Below, in pieces: positions 55,304 through 64,000 of a stretch of 64,000 nucleotides of DNA. Source of the DNA: Clostridium algifaecis (GTDB taxonomy: Bacteria; Bacillota; Clostridia; Clostridiales; Clostridiaceae); NCBI RefSeq assembly GCF_017874415.1, contig NZ_JAGGLM010000001.1, positions 248,001-312,000 on the forward strand. Direction: 5' to 3'. The translations under genes and the position numbers were made by a program. How positions within the stretch are numbered: position 1 is the first letter of the stretch; each line of letters begins with the position of its first letter. The notes beneath the pieces are model-generated. The model saw nothing but the letters and a program-made list of their open reading frames with translations. It ran no database searches and had not been told where the DNA came from.

Positions 55304-57403
55304 GGACAGAAATTAGTTATAGTAGAGTCACCAGCAAAAGCTAAAACAATAGGGAAATATTTAGGCAAAAATTATATAGTAGAGGCATCTATGGGTCATG
55401 TAAGAGATCTTCCTAAAAGTCAACTTGGGGTTGATGTAGAAAATGAATATACTCCTAAATATATAACTATAAGAGGAAAGGGAGAACTTTTAAGTAAACT
55501 TAGGAAAGAAGCTAAAAAAAGCGATAAAGTTTATCTGGCAACAGACCCTGATAGAGAGGGAGAGGCCATTTCATGGCATTTATCACATGCATTAAATTTA
55601 GATGAACATGAAAAGTGCAGAATAGAATTTCATGAAATAACAAAGACTGCAGTAAAGGGTTCTATAAAGCAAGCAAGAAGTATAAATTTAAATCTTGTAG
55701 ATGCCCAGCAGGCAAGAAGAGTACTTGACAGGCTTGTAGGGTATAAAATAAGTCCTATACTATGGAGAAAAGTAAAATGGGGACTTAGTGCAGGAAGAGT
55801 TCAATCTGTAGCTTTAAAAATGATATGTGAGAGAGAAAAGCAGATAAAGGATTTCGTACCAAAAGAATACTGGACAGTGGAATGCCTTTTGAATAAGGAA
55901 TTATCGAAAAAATATTTTAAAGTAAGGCTTACAACTTTAAATAAAAAGAAAATTGAAATAAATAACGAAGAAGAAACAGACAAGATCATAGATGAATTGA
56001 AGTCAGGGGAATTTATAGTAAAAAGTGTTAAAAAGTCTTCTAAAAATAAAAATCCTCTTCCACCATTTACTACAAGTACCCTTCAGCAGGATGCATATAA
56101 AAAATTAGGTTTTTCAACTAAAAGAACTATGTCTATAGCACAGCAGCTTTATGAAGGTATTGACATAGATAAGTATGGTACTGTTGGACTTATAACTTAT
56201 ATGAGAACAGATTCAGTTAGAATTGCAGAGGAGGCTCAAAGGGACTGCAGGGAGTTTATATCAAGTACTTTTGGAGATAAGTATATTCCTGATAAGATTA
56301 GAAATTTTAAAGGAAAAAAGAATATACAGGATGCGCACGAAGCCATAAGGCCTACAAATGTATCTATAACTCCTGATATAGTTAAGAAAAGTGTTAAACC
56401 AGAGCAGTATAAGTTATACAATTTAATATGGAAAAGATTTATGGCAAGCCAGATGTCTTCAAGTATAATTGATGTAATTTCGATAGATATAGTAAATGGC
56501 AAATATGGATTAAAAGCAAGTGGATCAAAAGTTAGGTTTGATGGGTTTATGAAAGTATATGATTATTCAACAGGAGAAGAAAATCAGGAAACTAGTTTGC
56601 CTGAGCTTGATAAGGATGAAAAACTTATGGCGAAGAACATTGATGGAAAGCAGCATTTTACTCAACCACCTGCAAGATATTCCGAAGCATCACTTGTTAA
56701 AACTCTTGAGGAAAATGGAATAGGAAGGCCTAGTACTTATGCTCCTATCATATCTACATTGCTTAGCAGAAAATATGTAGAAAGAGATAAGAAAACTTTG
56801 GTTCCTTCGGAGCTTGGTGATATAGTAAACAATATAGTAAGTCAATATTTTAAACAAATAGTTGATACAGAATTTACAGCAGAGATGGAGTCAAAGTTAG
56901 ACAGTATAGAAGATGGCAGAGAAAACTGGAGAAATGTTGTAGGAGAATTCTTTGAACCACTTAAGAAATCTATTGATATAGCTGAAAAAGAAGTAGCAAA
57001 AATAACTATAGAGGATAAAGTTACTGATATAAAATGTGATAAATGCGGTAGATTTATGGTAATAAAACATGGGAGATTTGGAGACTTTTTAGCATGTCCA
57101 GGTTACCCTGAGTGTAAAAATACTAAGCCAATAGTGGAAGAATTGGATGTAAAGTGTCCTGAATGTGATGGAAAAGTAGTTGTAAAAAGAAGTAGAAAGG
57201 GAAGAAAATTTTATGGATGCAATAATTATCCCGATTGTAAATTTGTAAGCTGGTTTGAACCTACAGACAAGAAGTGTCCTTCTTGCGGTAGCTATATGGT
57301 TAAAAAATATAATAAATCCAAAGGGAATTATTTAGAATGTTCGAATAGTGAATGCAAACATAGAGAATATAATATCGAGAATGATGAAAAAGATAATAAA
57401 TAA
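55301..57403 (+). CDS. topA: DNA topoisomerase I
   Basis: A 700-residue type IA topoisomerase that relaxes negative supercoils. TOPRIM domain: LVIVESPAKAKTIGKYLG and TDPDREGEAISWHL. The active-site tyrosine is Tyr300 in LITYMRTDSVR. Three C-terminal four-cysteine zinc ribbons follow from about 590 (CDKCG...CPGYPEC, CPECDG...CNNYPDC, CPSCG...CSNSEC). The ribosome binding site is unusually far upstream, with a hairpin between. Confidence 0.97.
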   Translation: MGQKLVIVESPAKAKTIGKYLGKNYIVEASMGHVRDLPKSQLGVDVENEYTPKYITIRGKGELLSKLRKEAKKSDKVYLATDPDREGEAISWHLSHALNLDEHEKCRIEFHEITKTAVKGSIKQARSINLNLVDAQQARRVLDRLVGYKISPILWRKVKWGLSAGRVQSVALKMICEREKQIKDFVPKEYWTVECLLNKELSKKYFKVRLTTLNKKKIEINNEEETDKIIDELKSGEFIVKSVKKSSKNKNPLPPFTTSTLQQDAYKKLGFSTKRTMSIAQQLYEGIDIDKYGTVGLITYMRTDSVRIAEEAQRDCREFISSTFGDKYIPDKIRNFKGKKNIQDAHEAIRPTNVSITPDIVKKSVKPEQYKLYNLIWKRFMASQMSSSIIDVISIDIVNGKYGLKASGSKVRFDGFMKVYDYSTGEENQETSLPELDKDEKLMAKNIDGKQHFTQPPARYSEASLVKTLEENGIGRPSTYAPIISTLLSRKYVERDKKTLVPSELGDIVNNIVSQYFKQIVDTEFTAEMESKLDSIEDGRENWRNVVGEFFEPLKKSIDIAEKEVAKITIEDKVTDIKCDKCGRFMVIKHGRFGDFLACPGYPECKNTKPIVEELDVKCPECDGKVVVKRSRKGRKFYGCNNYPDCKFVSWFEPTDKKCPSCGSYMVKKYNKSKGNYLECSNSECKHREYNIENDEKDNK

Positions 57404-57422
57404 AACTTAGTTATTTTTATTA

Positions 57423-57468
57423 TATATGGGGCTGTTGAAAAATATAAATTTTACAACAGCCCCATATA
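57423..57468 (+). terminator. Terminator after topA
   Basis: TATATGGGGCTGTTG pairs perfectly (15 bp) with CAACAGCCCCATATA around a 16-base loop, followed by AATTGTTTTTAAT. The GC-rich core makes it a strong hairpin. Confidence 0.75.
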
Positions 57469-57491
57469 AATTGTTTTTAATCAAAATAATG

Positions 57492-57520
57492 TTGAAATAT
57501 GATAGTTATTATGTTATCAT
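57492..57520 (+). promoter_or_regulatory. Promoter of codY
   Basis: TTGAAA and TATCAT with a 17-base spacer. Start of transcription would leave a leader of about 140 bases before codY. No CodY-type box (AATTTTCWGAAAATT) is seen near it. Confidence 0.55.
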
Positions 57521-57666
57521 GTTTAAGGATAAGAAATAATTCTAAATATTTTAAAAAGTCTAAATTATTCAGTAAATAACAATTTTTAATTTAGTTTTAT
57601 ATAGAATTAGTATATGTTTTATGTATAAAGTTGTTTATATGTAAAGTGATGGAAAGGAGAATTTAA

Positions 57667-58443
57667 ATGATATCTTTATTAGATAAAACAAGAATGCTTA
57701 ACAAGATATTACAAAAATCTGGTGCTGAGCCGGTAGCTTTCAATGATATATGCAATTTGCTAGGTGATGTATTAAATTGTGATGTATATATAATAGGGCA
57801 GAAAGGTAAAATATTAGGCTATAACTTTTCTGAAAGTTTTGAAAATGATAATGTTATTAGCAAATTTATAAAGGATATGAGATTTTCAGAACAGTATAAT
57901 AATAAGTTATTGGGAGTAAATGAAACTATTTCAAATATAACTAATAATGAAATGTTTAATTTCGAAAATGATGATTTTGGAGAAATTGGAAGCAAATTTT
58001 TAACGATAGTCCCTATAGCAGGAAATAGGGAAAGACTTGGTACAGTAGTACTTTCGAGATTTAATGATAAATTTGCTGATGAAGATTTAATATTAGGTGA
58101 ATACAGTGCGACTGTAATAGGACTTGAAATTTTAAGAGCAAAAAATGATGAAATAGAAGAAGAAGCTAGAAAAAAAGCTGTAGTACAGTTGGCAATAGGA
58201 ACTCTTTCATATTCAGAGCTGGAAGCCGTTGAACACATATTTAATGAGTTGGACGGTAACGAAGGTCTGCTTGTAGCATCTAAAATAGCAGATAAGGTTG
58301 GAATAACAAGGTCAGTTATTGTAAATGCACTTAGAAAATTTGAAAGTGCAGGTGTTATTGAATCAAGATCTCTTGGTATGAAAGGAACTCATATAAAAAT
58401 ATTAAATGAAAAACTTTTGGATGAGCTAAAAAAAATAAAATAA
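57667..58443 (+). CDS. codY: GTP/branched-chain-amino-acid-sensing repressor CodY
   Basis: A 258-residue global regulator. The N-terminal GAF domain (about 1-160) binds isoleucine/valine; the C-terminal winged helix-turn-helix ([34 protein letters not shown]) binds DNA and is nearly invariant in the family. In Firmicutes CodY controls nutrient adaptation, and toxin or solvent genes in clostridia. The usual clpQ-clpY-xerC genes before codY in Bacillus are missing; it follows topA directly. GGAAAGGAG precedes the ATG. Confidence 0.96.
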   Translation: MISLLDKTRMLNKILQKSGAEPVAFNDICNLLGDVLNCDVYIIGQKGKILGYNFSESFENDNVISKFIKDMRFSEQYNNKLLGVNETISNITNNEMFNFENDDFGEIGSKFLTIVPIAGNRERLGTVVLSRFNDKFADEDLILGEYSATVIGLEILRAKNDEIEEEARKKAVVQLAIGTLSYSELEAVEHIFNELDGNEGLLVASKIADKVGITRSVIVNALRKFESAGVIESRSLGMKGTHIKILNEKLLDELKKIK

Positions 58444-58451
58444 AAAATTTA

Positions 58452-58480
58452 TTGAATAGCTATTTATGTTGTGATATACT
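58452..58480 (+). promoter_or_regulatory. SigA promoter of rpsB-tsf
   Basis: TTGAAT and TATACT with a 17-base spacer and a TG-rich spacer end, just after codY. The leader to rpsB is about 95 bases. Confidence 0.6.
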
Positions 58481-58582
58481 ACTTACAGTAATAATTACAC
58501 ACATTATCTAATTTATGAATAGGTGCCTTATGGTAGATTTGTAAATATGAAGGTAATGGAGGAAAAACCTAGGAGGGAAATT

Positions 58583-59284
58583 ATGTCAATTATTTCAATG
58601 AAACAATTATTAGAAGCAGGTGTTCATTTTGGACATCAGACTAGAAGATGGAACCCAAAAATGGCTCCTTATATATTTACCGAGAGAAATGGAATCTACA
58701 TAATAGATTTACAGAAAACAGTTAAAAAGGTTGAAAAAGCATATAATTTTGTAAAAGAAATTGCATTGGATGGTAAGGATATTTTATTTGTAGGAACAAA
58801 AAAACAAGCACAGGAAGCAATTGAACAGGAAGCTAAAAGATGTGATATGTTCTATGTTAATAATAGATGGCTTGGTGGTATGCTTACAAATTTTGGAACT
58901 ATAAAGACTAGAATTCAGAAGCTAGAAGAATTAGAGAAAATGGAGGAAGATGGAACATTTGAAGTTCTTCCAAAGAAAGAAGTTATTAAATTAAAGGCTG
59001 AAAAAGATAAATTGCAGAAAAATTTAGGCGGAATTAAAGCTATGAATGCAAATAATATAGGAGCAATGTTTGTAGTAGATCCAAGGAAAGAAAGAAATGC
59101 TATATCAGAAGCTAAGATTCTTGGTATTCCAGTAGTAGCTATTGTCGATACAAATTGTGACCCGGATGAAGTTGATTATGTTATTCCAGGAAATGATGAT
59201 GCAATAAGAGCAGTAAAACTTATTACATCAAAAATGGCTGATGCTGTAATTGAAGGAAGACAGGGAGAACAATTAGCTGAATAA
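58583..59284 (+). CDS. rpsB: 30S ribosomal protein S2
   Basis: A 233-residue S2 with [30 protein letters not shown] and [21 protein letters not shown] start at the ATG at 58583 behind AGGAGGGAAA; the frame is open upstream to 58523. It heads the rpsB-tsf-pyrH-frr run. Confidence 0.98.
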   Translation: MSIISMKQLLEAGVHFGHQTRRWNPKMAPYIFTERNGIYIIDLQKTVKKVEKAYNFVKEIALDGKDILFVGTKKQAQEAIEQEAKRCDMFYVNNRWLGGMLTNFGTIKTRIQKLEELEKMEEDGTFEVLPKKEVIKLKAEKDKLQKNLGGIKAMNANNIGAMFVVDPRKERNAISEAKILGIPVVAIVDTNCDPDEVDYVIPGNDDAIRAVKLITSKMADAVIEGRQGEQLAE

Positions 59285-59372
59285 TTTATTAGGACGGATA
59301 CAGATGTTGAAAGGAGTTGAGAACCGTAATTTGGTATTGTTTTTTAAATAATGCCAATATCGGGGTATATTT

Positions 59373-60293
59373 ATGATAACTGCTAAAATGGTAAAGGATT
59401 TAAGAGAAAGAACTGGAGCAGGTATGATGAACTGCAAAAAGGCCTTAAGCGAATCTAACGGAGATATGGAAAAGGCTATTGAAGTTTTGAGAGAAAAGGG
59501 ATTGGCTGCTGCAGCTAAAAAAGCTGGAAGAATAGCAGCTGAAGGACTTGTTGTTACTTATATTTCAGATGACAAAAAAGTTGGATCAATAGTAGAAATT
59601 AATTGCGAAACTGATTTTGTATCTGTAAATGATACATTTGTAAATTTTTCAAATACAATTGCAAAACAAGCATCAAATACAAATGCAAATACAGTAGAAG
59701 AATTTGTGAAAGAAAAGTATGCATTAGATGAAACAAAAGATATATCTCAGGCACTTACAGATCTTATTGCGAAACTTGGAGAAAATATGGCAGTAAGAAG
59801 ATTTAAGAAGTTTTCTGTAGAAAAAGGAATAATTGAAAGTTATACACATGGTGATGGGAGAATTGGTGTTCTTGTTAAACTTGAGTGTGACAAAGAAAGT
59901 GAAATTTTACAGGAAGTTGCAAAAGATGTAGCTATGCAGGTAGCAGCAGCTAATCCTATATGTTTGGATGAAACTTCAGTAGATAAAGATGTACTTGAAA
60001 AAGAAAAAGAAATATATAAAACTCAAGCATTAAATGAAGGAAAACCTGAAAAAATTATTGAAAAAATGGTTTTAGGAAAAGTTAAAAAATATTATAAAGA
60101 AAACTGCCTTGTTGATCAGGTTTGGATAAAAGATTCAGATTTAACTATAAGCAAATACCTTCAAAATAAATCCAAGGAAATTGGTTCAACAATAAAAATT
60201 GCTGATTTTGTAAGATTTGAAAAAGGCGAAGGTATAGAAAAGAAGCAGGAAGATTTTGCTGAAGAAGTAAGGAAACAGATGGAAGGCAAATAG
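59373..60293 (+). CDS. tsf: Elongation factor Ts
   Basis: A 306-residue guanine-nucleotide exchange factor for EF-Tu. N-terminal UBA-like domain [25 protein letters not shown], then the core with [10 protein letters not shown]. Its ribosome binding site (CGGGG) is weak and lies behind an 88-base gap containing hairpins and a possible 15-codon ORF. A terminator follows. Confidence 0.97.
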   Translation: MITAKMVKDLRERTGAGMMNCKKALSESNGDMEKAIEVLREKGLAAAAKKAGRIAAEGLVVTYISDDKKVGSIVEINCETDFVSVNDTFVNFSNTIAKQASNTNANTVEEFVKEKYALDETKDISQALTDLIAKLGENMAVRRFKKFSVEKGIIESYTHGDGRIGVLVKLECDKESEILQEVAKDVAMQVAAANPICLDETSVDKDVLEKEKEIYKTQALNEGKPEKIIEKMVLGKVKKYYKENCLVDQVWIKDSDLTISKYLQNKSKEIGSTIKIADFVRFEKGEGIEKKQEDFAEEVRKQMEGK

Positions 60294-60299
60294 AAATTG

Positions 60300-60328
60300 A
60301 AAAGAGAACACTAAGTGTTCTCTTTTTT
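60300..60328 (+). terminator. Intrinsic terminator after tsf
   Basis: AAAAGAGAACA pairs with TGTTCTCTTTT around CTAAG, with a T run. Six bases after the tsf stop. Confidence 0.8.
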
Positions 60329-60414
60329 TAAAGCGGTAATCACTAGAAGCCTGTAATTTTTAAAAATTGAATTTATAAAGTTTAACTTTATGGTAATTGG
60401 AGGTATAATTATAT

Positions 60415-61128
60415 ATGTGTAATTCAAAATATAAAAGAGTAATGCTCAAACTTTCAGGAGAAGCACTTTCTGGAGAAAATGGATATGGAATAGATTTCGA
60501 TTTTACTAAGAAAATAGCCCAACAGATAAAAAAATTGGTGGATATGGATATTAGAGTAGGAGCAGTTGTAGGCGGAGGAAATATATGGCGTGGAAGAAAT
60601 GGAGAGGACATGGACAGAACTACAGCGGACTACATGGGAATGCTTGCTACTTGCATTAATGCGCTTGCACTTCAGGACTCATTAGAAAATTTAGGAGTAA
60701 ATACAAGAGTTCAAACAGCTATTGAAATGAGAGAAGTTGCAGAACCTTTTATAAGGAGAAGGGCTATGAGGCACCTTGAAAAAGGTAGAGTAGTAATCTT
60801 TGCAGCAGGAACTGGAAATCCATATTTTTCAACAGATACTGCAGCTTCGCTTCGTGCAGCTGAAATAGAAGCAGATGTAATACTTCTTGCTAAAAAGGTA
60901 GATGGAGTTTATGATAAGGATCCACATAAATGCACCGATGCTAAGAAATTTAAAAAATTAAGTTATATAGAGGTACTTGAAAAAGGACTTCAGGTTATGG
61001 ATTCTACTGCAACCTCACTTTGTATGGATAATAATATTCCTATTTTAGTATTTGGATTGGATGATCCGGAAAATATAACTAGGGCTGCCATTGGAGAAGA
61101 TATTGGTACCCTTGTATGTAAAGAATAA
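60415..61128 (+). CDS. pyrH: Uridylate kinase
   Basis: A 237-residue UMP kinase of the amino-acid-kinase fold, allosterically controlled by GTP and UTP in bacteria. Seen: [40 protein letters not shown] and DKDPHK. GGAGG lies 12 bases before the ATG. It feeds UTP synthesis for RNA and cell wall; frr follows 19 bases later. Confidence 0.97.
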   Translation: MCNSKYKRVMLKLSGEALSGENGYGIDFDFTKKIAQQIKKLVDMDIRVGAVVGGGNIWRGRNGEDMDRTTADYMGMLATCINALALQDSLENLGVNTRVQTAIEMREVAEPFIRRRAMRHLEKGRVVIFAAGTGNPYFSTDTAASLRAAEIEADVILLAKKVDGVYDKDPHKCTDAKKFKKLSYIEVLEKGLQVMDSTATSLCMDNNIPILVFGLDDPENITRAAIGEDIGTLVCKE

Positions 61129-61147
61129 ATTTTAGGAGGTACTTTCT

Positions 61148-61705
61148 ATGATTAAAGATATTTTAAAAAATTCTGATGAAAAAATGAAAAAAACTGCAGA
61201 AGCTTTAAAAAAAGAACTAGCAGGTATGAAGGCAGGAAGAGCTAATGCAGCTATGCTCGATAGAATAGAAGCTGAATATTATGGTACTAATACACCTATA
61301 AATCAACTTGGAAACATAACTATACCTGAACCTAGAGTTCTTGTAATTCAACCATGGGATAAGAGTGCCATTAAAGCCATAGAAAAAGCTATACTTAAAT
61401 CAGATTTGGGAATCAATCCTTCAAATGATGGAGAATTAATAAGACTGTCAATTCCTGAACTTACAGAAGAGACTAGAAGAGATATAGTTAAGAAAATTAA
61501 AAAATATGAGGAAAATTCTAAAGTTGCGATAAGGTCTATAAGAAGAGATTCTAATGAAAAGTTTAAATCTATGAAAAAAAATAATGAAATAACAGAAGAT
61601 GAACTCAAAAAATCAGAAAATGAAATGCAAAAGAGAACAGACAATTTTATAAAGGAAATAGAAAATATAGTTGCAAAAAAGGAAAAAGAAGTTATGTCAA
61701 TATAG
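61148..61705 (+). CDS. frr: Ribosome recycling factor
   Basis: A 185-residue tRNA-mimic that splits post-termination ribosomes with EF-G. Seen: GRANAAMLDRIEAEYYGT, PLxQLGNI-type INQLGNITIPEPRVL and ILKSDLGINPSNDG. TAGGAGG precedes the ATG. Standard length. Confidence 0.98.
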   Translation: MIKDILKNSDEKMKKTAEALKKELAGMKAGRANAAMLDRIEAEYYGTNTPINQLGNITIPEPRVLVIQPWDKSAIKAIEKAILKSDLGINPSNDGELIRLSIPELTEETRRDIVKKIKKYEENSKVAIRSIRRDSNEKFKSMKKNNEITEDELKKSENEMQKRTDNFIKEIENIVAKKEKEVMSI

Positions 61706-61783
61706 AAATATTTAAAAATATATGCTGCATTTGTTTATTAAAATTTATGAATACTTTATATTATTGATTGGAGAAGTTTGAAT

Positions 61784-62545
61784 ATGCTAGGAAATTTTAA
61801 TAAAAAGAATAAAGAATATGATAATGAAATATATATTGACAAAAATAATATACCAAAACATATTGCTATTATAATGGACGGAAATGGAAGATGGGCAAAG
61901 AGTAGAAACCTTCCAAGAAGTATGGGACATAAAGCGGGTGTAGAAGCTGTAAGAGAGATTGTTAAAGAATGCAATAATTTGGGGATTAAGTACCTGACGT
62001 TATATGTATTCTCAACCGAAAACTGGAAGAGACCAAAAGATGAAGTTTCTGTACTTATGAAGCTTTTAGTTAAATATTTAAGAAAAGAATTTAATGAGTT
62101 AAACGAGAATAATGTTGTGATAAATCATATTGGAGATATACATAAGTTGCCTGAATTATGTGAGAAAGAACTCAATACTGCTTATGAAAATACAAAGAAT
62201 AATACGGGATTAATTTTAAACTTGGCAATAAATTATGGAGGAAGATCAGAAATAACTCGTGCATTTAAGCTCATGAACAGGGATATTAAAAATGGGATAT
62301 TAAAAGAAGATGATATAGATGATAGTACTATTTCAAATTATCTTTATACTAAAAATATGCCTGATCCAGATCTTATAATAAGGCCAAGTGGTGAACAGAG
62401 GCTCAGCAATTTTCTCCTATGGCAGTGTGCATATTCTGAATTTTGGTATTCTGATATAAATTGGCCGGATTTTAAAAAAAGTGATCTTCATAAGGCTATA
62501 TATGATTATCAGAATAGAGATAGAAGGTTTGGAGCAATTAAGTAA
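61784..62545 (+). CDS. uppS: Undecaprenyl diphosphate synthase
   Basis: A 253-residue cis-prenyltransferase making the C55 carrier for cell-wall sugars. Catalytic Asp32 is in IIMDGNGRWAK; RPSGEQRLSNFLLWQCAYSE carries the IPP-binding arginines. I start at the ATG at 61784; a TTG at 61778 is closer to GGAG. With dxr at the window end, isoprenoid synthesis genes surround cdsA. Confidence 0.97.
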   Translation: MLGNFNKKNKEYDNEIYIDKNNIPKHIAIIMDGNGRWAKSRNLPRSMGHKAGVEAVREIVKECNNLGIKYLTLYVFSTENWKRPKDEVSVLMKLLVKYLRKEFNELNENNVVINHIGDIHKLPELCEKELNTAYENTKNNTGLILNLAINYGGRSEITRAFKLMNRDIKNGILKEDDIDDSTISNYLYTKNMPDPDLIIRPSGEQRLSNFLLWQCAYSEFWYSDINWPDFKKSDLHKAIYDYQNRDRRFGAIK

Positions 62546-62587
62546 TGCGCAATTGTACGGCTAATTTGCTTTTATGGAGGTGCTATT

Positions 62588-63385
62588 TTGAACAGTAGAT
62601 ATTTAGGAGCTGTTATAATTGCTCCTTTTATTTTATTCCTATTTGTAGGAGGAATATATTTAAACTATTTAATTATGATTCTTTCTATTATTGGTATGCA
62701 TGAATTTTATGCCTCAGTTAAAAAAAATGGGATAAATGCAATTAGTAAATTAGGTTATTTAATTTGTATAATTTACTATTTTTACATAGGCTATAATGTC
62801 AATTATAAACTTATATTTTTGTCACTTATAATATTGTCATTTATACTTATGTGCATTCCTGTAGTTAATTCTAAATACAATTTTATTGATATAGCTGTTA
62901 CTATATTTGGATTTATATATGTTGGTGTTTTTTTTAGTTTTATAGTAATTGTTGACAATTTGAAATATGGTAATTATTTAGTATGGCTTATATTTATTGC
63001 ATCATGGATTTGCGATACATTTGCCTATTACAGCGGTAAATTTTTTGGAAAGAGAAAATTATGCCCAAGATTAAGTCCTAAAAAAACTTTTGAAGGTTCT
63101 ATTGGAGGCATAATTGGAAGCATTTTAAGCTGCACTTTATTTGGAATTTTTTCAATTTATAAAGGTGTTCCACTTGCTGTTTATAATTATGCAGCTATAG
63201 GTTTCCTCTGCGGAATACTTTCACAATTTGGAGACTTATTTGCATCGTCTATAAAAAGGCACGCAGGTGTAAAAGATTATGGCAATTTGATACCTGGACA
63301 CGGAGGTATTTTGGATAGGTTTGATAGTATATTATTTTCGGCAGTAGTGGTTTACTGTTATTTAACTATTATAAATTTAATATGA
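62588..63385 (+). CDS. cdsA: Phosphatidate cytidylyltransferase
   Basis: A 265-residue membrane enzyme making CDP-diacylglycerol, with about seven hydrophobic segments. The signature lies near the end: KDYGNLIPGHGGILDRFDS. SPKKTFEGSIGGIIGS is the conserved cytoplasmic loop. TTG start at 62588 after GGAGGTG. Completes the phospholipid theme with gpsA and plsX in this window. Confidence 0.95.
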   Translation: MNSRYLGAVIIAPFILFLFVGGIYLNYLIMILSIIGMHEFYASVKKNGINAISKLGYLICIIYYFYIGYNVNYKLIFLSLIILSFILMCIPVVNSKYNFIDIAVTIFGFIYVGVFFSFIVIVDNLKYGNYLVWLIFIASWICDTFAYYSGKFFGKRKLCPRLSPKKTFEGSIGGIIGSILSCTLFGIFSIYKGVPLAVYNYAAIGFLCGILSQFGDLFASSIKRHAGVKDYGNLIPGHGGILDRFDSILFSAVVVYCYLTIINLI

Positions 63386-63390
63386 ATTAT

Positions 63391-63505
63391 AAATATCCCC
63401 AAAGTTATATATTTATGACTTGGTTATCTACAAATATTATATACATATGATATTTAAATTTAGGTAATAACTCAAATTGTAAATTTATAATTCTATGGGG
63501 ATATT
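63391..63505 (+). other. Long-range inverted repeat in the cdsA-dxr gap
   Basis: AATATCCCCA (63392-63401) and TGGGGATATT (63495-63504) are exact complements around a 93-base AT-rich loop, followed by TTGTTT. It may be a terminator of the cdsA transcript with an unusually large loop, or the closing stem of a structured RNA. The rest of the 233-base gap holds the dxr promoter candidate. Confidence 0.4.
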
Positions 63506-63553
63506 TTGTTTAAAATAGTTTTTATAAACTTTATAATTATTAGAATTAAGGTA

Positions 63554-63562
63554 TGGTATAAT
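63554..63562 (+). promoter_or_regulatory. Extended -10 promoter candidate for dxr
   Basis: TGGTATAAT matches the extended -10 exactly, 56 bases before dxr. No good -35. Confidence 0.5.
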
Positions 63563-63618
63563 AATCATGTTATAATTATCAAATGAAAATATTTACTGTA
63601 AAATAAGGAGAGGTATTC

Positions 63619-64000
63619 ATGAAGAAAATTTCTATTTTAGGTGCTACAGGCTCAATAGGTACGCAAACATTAGATGTTATCAGAAAAGATAAAGAAAGTT
63701 TCAAACTTATTGGAGTTTCTGCAAATAGCAATGTCAAGAAACTTATTGACATAATAGATGAATTCAAACCAGGGTATGCGGTTCTAAATGAAAAATTAGC
63801 TTATATTGAGCTTAAAGAATATTGTAAAAATAAAAATTTAAATATACAAGTATTATGTGGAATAGAAGGATTAAATATAATAGCTTCACTTGAAGAAGTA
63901 GATATGGTCGTAACATCTGTAGTTGGTATTGCAGGACTTATACCTACATTGAATGCTATAAGGGCAGGCAAGAGCATAGCACTTGCAAATAAAGAGACCA
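63619..64000 (+). CDS. dxr: 1-deoxy-D-xylulose 5-phosphate reductoisomerase (5' part)
   Basis: The first 127 codons are present; the gene runs off the window end. N terminus KKISILGATGSIGTQTLDVI is the NADPH-binding motif, and TSVVGIAGLIPTLNAI and GKSIALANKET match the family. It makes 2-C-methylerythritol 4-phosphate, the committed step of the MEP isoprenoid pathway that supplies uppS. AAGGAGAGG precedes the ATG. Position after cdsA matches Bacillus. Confidence 0.95.
   Translation, partial: MKKISILGATGSIGTQTLDVIRKDKESFKLIGVSANSNVKKLIDIIDEFKPGYAVLNEKLAYIELKEYCKNKNLNIQVLCGIEGLNIIASLEEVDMVVTSVVGIAGLIPTLNAIRAGKSIALANKET

Noticed and set aside
58519-58575. TAGGT/ACCTA pairing in the rpsB leader as a possible S2 autoregulatory element
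   Set aside because: Only five pairs with a long loop and no supporting inner stem; too weak to report.
1-64000. Search for CRISPR arrays, tRNA/rRNA genes, insertion sequences, prophage or defence genes
   Set aside because: No regularly spaced repeats, tRNA cloverleafs, transposases, integrases or defence-type genes were found by reading; the window is core chromosome.

Overview
This 64 kb window is an AT-rich, gene-dense stretch of chromosome from a spore-forming Clostridium. The case for Clostridium rests on AT-rich codon use, strong AGGAGG-type ribosome binding sites with frequent TTG/GTG starts, the sporulation genes spoIVA, spoVM and ylbJ, a pta-ackA acetate operon, and gene order matching the Firmicute core block (remA-gmk-rpoZ-coaBC-priA-def-fmt-rsmB-rlmN-prpC-prkC-rsgA-rpe-thiN-spoVM, then recG through dxr). 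I cannot fix the species from the sequence. Almost every gene is a single-copy core gene. I see no rRNA, tRNA, CRISPR array, prophage, insertion sequence or transposon. No gene-free gap exceeds 300 bases.

Layout. Positions 1-4400 carry two phosphate-uptake systems in series: the end of an ABC operon (pstC-pstA-pstB-phoU) and a DUF47-Pit pair. 4.4-9.8 kb holds a DUF512 radical-SAM-like protein, the GTPase Der, GpsA and the spore-coat ATPase SpoIVA. 10-25.2 kb is a long run of genes for RNA processing (YicC), nucleotides and coenzyme A (gmk, coaBC), transcription (rpoZ), replication restart (priA), formyl-methionine handling (def, fmt), rRNA methylation (rsmB, rlmN), the PP2C/PASTA-kinase signalling pair, rsgA, rpe and thiN. 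It ends in two tiny genes, an unrecognised 56-residue membrane protein and SpoVM. rpmB (minus strand) and the Asp23-like/fakA pair diverge there.

27.7-34 kb has recG, rsmD, coaD, a coiled-coil protein, and ylbJ and tmcAL on the minus strand. 34-38.6 kb has pta-ackA, DUF177-rpmF and plsX-acpP. 38.7-51.7 kb is the rnc-smc-ftsY-ylxM-ffh-rpsP-khpA-rimM-trmD-rplS-lepB-rbgA-rnhB block covering RNA maturation, chromosome condensation, protein targeting and ribosome assembly. A minus-strand island (yraN, a small membrane protein, comM) follows. Then come dprA, topA, codY, and the translation and envelope run rpsB-tsf-pyrH-frr-uppS-cdsA-dxr, the last cut by the window edge.

I did not find a clearly new multi-gene system. 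The points most worth a second look are small: (1) an unrecognised 56-residue membrane microprotein next to a divergent SpoVM behind a SigE-like promoter; (2) topA and rimM, where a strong Shine-Dalgarno lies 40 and 27 nt upstream of the start with a hairpin filling the gap; (3) two 18-bp direct repeats with 22-bp period between the tmcAL and pta-ackA promoters; (4) several long inverted repeats, including one abutting the ylbJ ribosome binding site and one upstream of dxr; (5) 31- and 57-residue membrane microproteins beside smc and comM.
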